Positions 58,201 through 64,000 of a stretch of DNA of 64,000 bases are shown in pieces; within the stretch, counting starts at the first letter, position 1, and each line of letters begins with the position of its first letter. The notes beneath the pieces are model-generated. The model saw only the letters and a program-made list of their open reading frames with translations. It did not search any database and was not told the origin of the DNA. The stretch is from Serinus canaria (lineage: Eukaryota > Chordata > Aves > Passeriformes > Fringillidae). Where the stretch lies: NCBI RefSeq assembly GCF_022539315.1, contig NC_066314.1, positions 55,985,180 to 56,049,179 of the forward strand, read 5' to 3'. A program made the translations under genes and the position numbers.

Positions 58201-59770
58201 GGGAAAATAGGTGATTATGATTTTTCACTGTGCAGGTCTGAGATGCCTGGCTTGGAACATAAGGTACTTTAAACCCCTGGAGTTCAGCACTGAACCTCTG
58301 ACAGGCAGAACATGAAACCACACATGACAGGCAGCTGTCTGTGTACATCTCCAATAGCTCCTGCTGCCCTGGCTTTATCCCTTGGGGACCGTTCCACAAA
58401 TTAATTGCCTTGCCAATTATTTTTTCTAAAATCCTGGCCCACCTGGGAAGACTAAAAGAAGCTCATCTTGGCTTAGAGCCCTTATAACTTCCAAACTCTT
58501 TTCAATATGCAAACCAGCATAAAGAGTCAGTGAAAGTATTGAATTTTCCATGAATTAGCAAACCAAACAACCTTCCCATGCTTGCTTTTCTTAGTTCTTG
58601 GTACACCCACATATGTATGTGCACATCCAGGTGTAGTGCCAGAGACCCCAGTTTGAAAACAGATTTTCCTAAAGGTTTTTTCTGAAGGCAGTCGTTGCCA
58701 AATATTTCAGAAGTATAAAAAAAAAAGATGACTTTGATGATACATATCCTTATGTGTTTCTTACTGATCTGAGGCAATTAGAAAATGACTCATTCTTAGA
58801 AATAAGAATATATATTTCTCATACGTCTCTGTCAGTTAGAGTAAATGTAGATATTAGTCAGGTATACCAAGTCTTTTTCTTTTTTTCAGCCCTCTCTTGC
58901 ATCCTGGCCTTGTTTTTAGACATTGTAGTAACAAAAAGCCGTGCCTCACAGGCTGACTGAGCACAGGCCAAGCAGGAGAACTAGCTGTGGGTTTTCATTT
59001 GTGTCCTTTTTCATTTGTGCACTTAATTTTAGAACACTTTGGAAATGCTTCCCAGAGGACAAACCTGTTTAACTGAGAGAGGAGTATACAGGGATGAGGA
59101 ATAAGGAAGTGCATTTGGAAGTCTCATGCTGCAAGCTCTCCGCAGAGCTGTGCTGTCAGTGTTCAGCCCACTCTCCTGCCTATTTTTAAAACCAGCCTCT
59201 CTAAAACCTCCTTTCTAACTATAGCACAGACCAATAAGGTGGAGCACTTATGAGTCAGACTCTTATACCCTTGCCTTTTTTCCTAACTAATTGTTTAGTA
59301 CGAATTTTTCCTTTTTAACAGGATTTCTTCTTGTGGCAACCACATTTACACAGCAGCAGAAGTACAGCCAGATAAATCACCCTGGAGAATGCTCAAGCTT
59401 GGTATATGACACTATCATAATAAATCACTTCAAGACAGTGTAAAAAGAAGGGATGGTTTTTAGGGAAAATAGGGATATGGAGTCCTTCCAGTAGGGTTAT
59501 AGAACAAGTGGTATCTGAGCATGGAAGATGCTGCAAGTCGGGGAAAAATATCCCAGCAGGACTTTTTATTTTCAATCTTGATCATCAGCCCCTGGTGTTT
59601 CAGGTCATTAAGCAGTCCCCAGCTCTAGAAATAGTGCTATTTTATTAAGACTGTTTTAAGTAGTTGCCCTTAGTTTGACAATTGATCAAATTTATCTGGG
59701 CATATATCAGTTTTGATTCCTTTCCCTTGAAGAACGAGGGAGGGACTCTGAGGCTAGAAACTGCCTCTTC
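55207..59770. other. Intergenic, nothing recognised
   Basis: No gene or repeat family was identified. A 60-codon open frame at 56321-56503 with an open antisense frame has no recognisable content. Confidence 0.5.
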
Positions 59771-59772
59771 AA

Positions 59773-59832
59773 AATAAAGCTGTGGCTGCCTTATGTAGTT
59801 GGATAATTAAAAAAAAAAAAAAAAAAAAAAAA
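59773..59832 (+). pseudogene. Possible retrocopy 3' end (AATAAA plus poly-A)
   Basis: AATAAA at 59773-59778 is followed 30 bases later by an uninterrupted run of 24 A (59809-59832). That is the spacing of a reverse-transcribed, polyadenylated mRNA 3' end. The upstream 400 bases have no coding sequence I recognise and no target duplication was found, so a simple A-run remains possible. Confidence 0.4.
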
Positions 59833-59907
59833 GGAGGCAGGGGGAGGTTTTGTTAAAAATCCTTAACTGGATTGGGAATGGCTTCATCTGGAGCAGATTT
59901 CCCTTTT

Positions 59908-59913
59908 CTCTTC
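59908..59913. repeat. 6-bp target-site duplication, left copy
   Basis: CTCTTC, matching 60239-60244. Confidence 0.8.
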
Positions 59914-60238
59914 TGTGGATGCCATGGGACAGGGAGAGAGAAACGTCGTTTCTCACAGCAACTTGTGAGAGATTTTAGGGAGTTGGAAAGATGTGATAAC
60001 CTGTTGACTATTAACAACTTGCAGGTGCTGTTTTTCTACCTTATTTTTCCACCTTGTTTTTCTGTTCCTCTCAAGGACAGTACATGAGAAAGATGTTTCT
60101 GTTTGTTAGCCAATAGAATAGAAACTATTGTACCACTCTATAAAAACCGCGCGGTTCTTTTGAGTGAAGTCCTTCTTCGCCTTTGCTACGATCCTGCCTC
60201 TTGTCTGTTCCAGCCCTGACCCTGGCACGCGAGCAACA
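59914..60238 (+). mobile_element. Solo LTR, ERVK-like, 325 bp, 6-bp target duplication
   Basis: Starts TGTGGATGCC and ends GAGCAACA (TG...CA). CTCTTC flanks both sides (59908-59913 and 60239-60244). A CCAAT box (60110-60114) and a TATAAAAA box (60139-60146) precede an R/U5-like segment gaagtccttcttcgcctttg. The usual AATAAA of this songbird LTR family appears changed to agtgaa. No internal viral sequence is present. Confidence 0.9.
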
Positions 60239-60300
60239 CTCTTCCTTCTCTGTCATTTTATAACTCCAGGACAGCAAACTGACTTTCAGGTCAGGCTTTT

Positions 60301-60500
60301 ACTGTGAGGGTGGTGAGGCCCTGTCACAGCTTGCCCAGAGAAGCTGTGGCTGCCCCATCCCTGGTCCAAGGCCGGGTTGGATGGGGCTCTGAGCAACCTG
60401 GGCTAGTGGAAGGTGTCCCTGCCCATGGCAGGGAGTGAAATGAGATTATTTTAAAGGTCTTTTCCAACCCAAACATTCTGGGAGTCTGTGATTCTGTGTG
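60301..60500 (+). mobile_element. CR1 LINE 3' fragment
   Basis: Sense CR1: gggtggtgaggccctg, gctgccccatccctgg, gctctgagcaacctgggc, agtggaaggtgtccctgccc, ending gtctgtgattctgtg. It lies 60 bp beyond the solo LTR. Confidence 0.9.
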
Positions 60501-62399
60501 GGTTTCTATTCCTGCTTAGTCCTCCCAGGTTATTGGAGTGCTAATTCTATTACTATGTATTTTCTACCTCTTTTGAGTATCTTTTGCAGATATTCCATAT
60601 CAATTGTACAGTGATAAACAGAAGCTCCATAAGGAATCAGGACCATTGCTGCTAAGTACTATAGATCCATCAAGTTGAAAGGTACAGCTTTTATTTTTTC
60701 CCAAAATTATTTGACTCTTGCAGTGCTTTATCTTGATGATAATGATACATTTGCCTGCTGCAGCTAATTACAGAGCAATTAATCAAAATCTTTTCTCCTT
60801 AACTCTGTCAGCTAACCAACTTTGTAAGCATTTATATGCTGATATTACCATATCAATGGTCTATATATTTCAGAATTTTTATGTTTTTACAGTATTTGCC
60901 CTTTTCTATTTATGCTGGGCCATCAGCCATGTGGATAAGAATTTTTTCTTTCTCCACATGGAAAACTGAATTGTTATGAAACATGTGCACTCCTTGGACC
61001 TGAGCAACTAAATTTTCTATGTATTCCCCACTCCATTTGTGGTTATGGCATTCCCACCAAGCAGAGCCAGGCCCCATGTTCACAGGAACTAGTATCAGGT
61101 TGTGTGAAGGACTGATGAACTGAGCAGAGGCCAATTGAAAGCAGTTTAGGAATATTATGTTGTCTTCTGTGGCATTGTTTTGCTTTGCTTTGTTTTTGCA
61201 CCAAAAAAGAAAAATAAAAGAAAAGGAAAAAAAAAGAGCAAGCAGCAAGAAAATAAATCTGCAGGTTCTCTCTTTTCTTAGTAGGTTTATCTTGCCATCT
61301 GGGGATGGCTAGATTGTAAAAGGGAGGAAAATGACACTGCCAGATTCTCATCTGAATATTGCCTTGCAGAGCCTTATGCCACCTTCCAAAACTCCCTCCT
61401 CTGAAGTCAGAATCAGTAGCAGCCAGTGTCCACTGCTGGCTCTAGATAAGATTTTCCTCATGTTCCCTACAAAGGAGGATTGCGTTGCCAACAGCTGGAG
61501 TTGTCTAATCCAATACAGCTCTCCACACTCCAGTGTCCCACAGGGAAAGGAGGATGTTGAAAGGACAGGAGCCTCTGGCATGACCACAGGTGAGGTTCCC
61601 TTCCCTGGGAAAGTTGCCCTGCTCCATCCCAGCCTACAAAATCTGCTCTAAACAGGGCTCACCCAGATACCAACCCAAACATGAAACGGCATCAAGATAA
61701 AATGACCTTCCTGGAATCCAGGCCGACAGAAACACCAGATCCTGCTCTAAGTATGAGAAGAAGGTTGTCCAGCTTTAGTTTATCCATAATTTTTCATGTA
61801 ACTATAGAAATATCTGGTGTTCACTCAGTCCATTGTCCATTCCAAATTTCCAGATGAACTTTCAGCCTTTGTCATCTGAGCCCTTCCTTATCTGTTGCTG
61901 TCACCTGAAACCTTAACAAAAGAAATCCTGTAAAATAATGTAAATTATCTGCATCTTACTCTCTTTTGACAGTCTTCTTAAAAGCTTTACAAAGAGATGG
62001 CTTTGTTTTGTTTGGGTTTTTTTCCCCCTTTTTCTTGTTTGCTGAAAATTGCCCAAGCTTTGTTGCCACAAAAAAAAATTGTAACAGATGTCTCAGCACC
62101 CACATGGAGCTATGTGAACATCACATCCAGGCCCACTCCAGAGGCTTTGTGGAGGCTGGGAGCTGAGCAAGGATTTGGGGCCTTTTTTTTTGGCAGGTAT
62201 TTGACTTCAGGTAGTGAGGCAAGAACCCCAGTTCTTGCAGATACAGCTGCTCATTTGTGGTACCTCTGTCGGGGACACAGATGTCCAACTCAAACAAATG
62301 CAGCACAGCACTGAAAACCAGGCTTCTCCTACTCTGTGCTGGGAAGCTAATTTTGCTGACAGCAACAGCTATTTATTTTCCTTCCTGTTTGTGGCACTG
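60501..62399. other. Intergenic, nothing recognised
   Basis: Contains no gene or repeat family that I recognise. Confidence 0.5.
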
Positions 62400-62510
62400 C
62401 TTATCTTGCAATAGGTGATATGAAGTGGCTCAGGAGGTGCTGTGAGGCACAAATAATGTGTGTTTGTAAAGTACTCCAAGGCACTTGGACTGAAAGCAGG
62501 TAGGAAAGTG
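62400..62510 (+). mobile_element. Possible ancient MIR-like SINE 3' part
   Basis: gtgaggcacaaataatgtgt, gtttgtaaagtactccaag and gcacttggactgaaag follow the layout of the MIR/L2-type 3' end (aaagcgctttgagatccttg). It is strongly diverged. Confidence 0.5.
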
Positions 62511-63048
62511 TCACACCTGGCTACCAGCAGGGTTAGGATCTCCTCAGCAGCCTGGCTCTGGCAGCAGTAGTTTCTGCACGATGATATGCCAGGAGTCATT
62601 TATTACATCTCAGGGCTTCTATCTCTGCCAGGCATGTGTCATATCTTTATGTCCTGCTGAGCACAACCCCTGAGAGCAGCAGCATCTTTTGAAAAGTAAC
62701 ACACACCTTGCACCAGAACAACTCTTTAGAAAGAGCTCTTCAGTTAATCCCAGCACTTTGTGCCTCCTCCTTCTGATTTTTCCTCTCCACAAAGGTGATA
62801 TCTGAGCAGGCACAAAGCCCACCCAAACTGACATCAAGACTCCTTCAAGAAATTAAACTCACTGCCCCTAGCCTTGCTGCATATAGATCAGAATCAGTCT
62901 TTCTTCATATGATAAAATGATGATAAAACCCAGTGGGACTGAGATGAGTTCCTGCACTGGACTAAAAACAGCCTGGAAACAATGTGCTGCATTTCTGTGC
63001 ATCCACTGTTTCTGTGCTCTTTAAACTTGTTGCATGTGTGTAAACACT

Positions 63049-63131
63049 TCACACACACACACACACACTATATATATATATAAACATATATATATATATA
63101 TATATATGCATATATTTATATATATATATGT
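63049..63131. repeat. Compound CA/TA microsatellite
   Basis: (CA)10 followed by (TA)n blocks broken by aaac, gca and ttta, about 80 bp in total. Confidence 0.95.
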
Positions 63132-64000
63132 ATGGGTGGATGGGTAAGCAAACTTGCCATGTCCCAAAATAGTCTTTTTGAGTAAATTAATAAAACCACT
63201 CACAGTTTAGTGGGTTGGTTTTGTAACAGACCAGTTCATCTGAGGTGGGTTAGAACATGCCAATTAAGAAGACAAAAAATTGTAATTCTGCTTCATAAAT
63301 TGACTAATTACCATGAAAACTTTGTGACTTGGAAGGTCTGAACTGTTCTGCCACAGACAGTATGTAAGTAAATCAACATTCCAGTTTAAATTGAAGCTTC
63401 CCATGCCTCAGACAGGAAAATATCTAAGCTCTGCTTAGTGTTTGGTAAAAATGTCTGCTACATATTTACCAAAATATTTAAAGTAGTGAGCACATGTGTT
63501 ACATTACACGACCTTAAATGAAATTTGTGTCCTGCTGTGTCCCCCAGTATTTCAGAGGAAAAGAGGGAGGAAAGAGGGAAAAAAACCAGGCAGAGCTGAG
63601 TCCACTCCACAGACTGAAGATATTCATAATGCCTGGAGGCACTGCTGGAAATCACCTCCAATGTACACTGAACTCCCTGAGGACCAAGTACAAAGTTCTG
63701 AAACATTTCTTCTGTCTTCTCTGCACATGAGAAGAATGCAGGTCCCAGCTCAACAAGTGGGAAAGAACCACTGCAAGGTACAAGGTGAGTCTGCCAGCCT
63801 GGGATGCACCCAGGGCTACAGCAAATAGCAATAGCAAAATCCATGACTCCTTACAGGAACAGCAGCCATTCCCACCACTGTGACCCAGCATGAACATTTG
63901 GGTGGGTTTCTCCATTCTCTGACATGAAAAACAAATCAGTAAGTCTTTGTCTCTTCATTTTAACTGCTGAAACCCTGTCTGCCTTCCACCTTGTCATTTT
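63132..64000. other. Intergenic, nothing recognised
   Basis: The window ends without a recognisable exon; the expected downstream neighbour LDHB is not visible here. Confidence 0.5.

Overview
The window is vertebrate genomic DNA, most likely from a passerine bird. It has large introns with GT/AG splice sites and a CpG island. Many CR1 LINE fragments are present, together with a tRNA-Ile/CR1 chimeric SINE of the zebra-finch TguSINE1 type and several solo LTRs of families I recognise as abundant in songbirds. There is no bacterial gene content, and most short open frames are chance or low-complexity.

Positions 1-16.8 kb hold the 3' part of ABCC9 (SUR2, the sulfonylurea receptor subunit of K-ATP channels) on the + strand. 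Ten consecutive shared coding exons run from 167 to 13931 and encode the end of the second transmembrane domain and nearly all of NBD2. They are followed by two mutually alternative C-terminal exons, SUR2A type (15494-15631) and SUR2B type (16460-16597). All exon phases join without a break, giving 391 C-terminal residues for either isoform.

Positions 16.8-26 kb are intergenic, with a (CTCCCT)n array and a CR1 copy. At 26.0-26.3 kb a CpG island with a strong splice donor is the probable promoter and noncoding first exon of KCNJ8 (Kir6.1, the pore subunit). KCNJ8 coding exons lie at 27115-27479 and 30975-31875 and encode 421 residues. ABCC9 and KCNJ8 are in the same tandem order as in other vertebrates, and their products co-assemble as Kir6.1/SUR2 K-ATP channels of vascular and other muscle.

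Positions 32-64 kb show no recognisable gene. They hold three solo LTRs with intact target-site duplications, CR1 and SINE fragments, a large GGAA/ETS-like purine array, microsatellites, and a possible poly(A)-tailed retrocopy end.

The most unusual items are two long hairpins. One is a gap-free 30-bp stem in the KCNJ8 3' UTR (31945-32013). The other is a roughly 37-bp stem at 55119-55206. Both are pre-miRNA-sized and neither is explained by the annotated features. Other points of note are an antisense solo LTR just upstream of the SUR2A-specific exon, a divergent Kir6.1 turret with an N-glycosylation sequon, and an overlapping upstream ORF at the KCNJ8 start codon.
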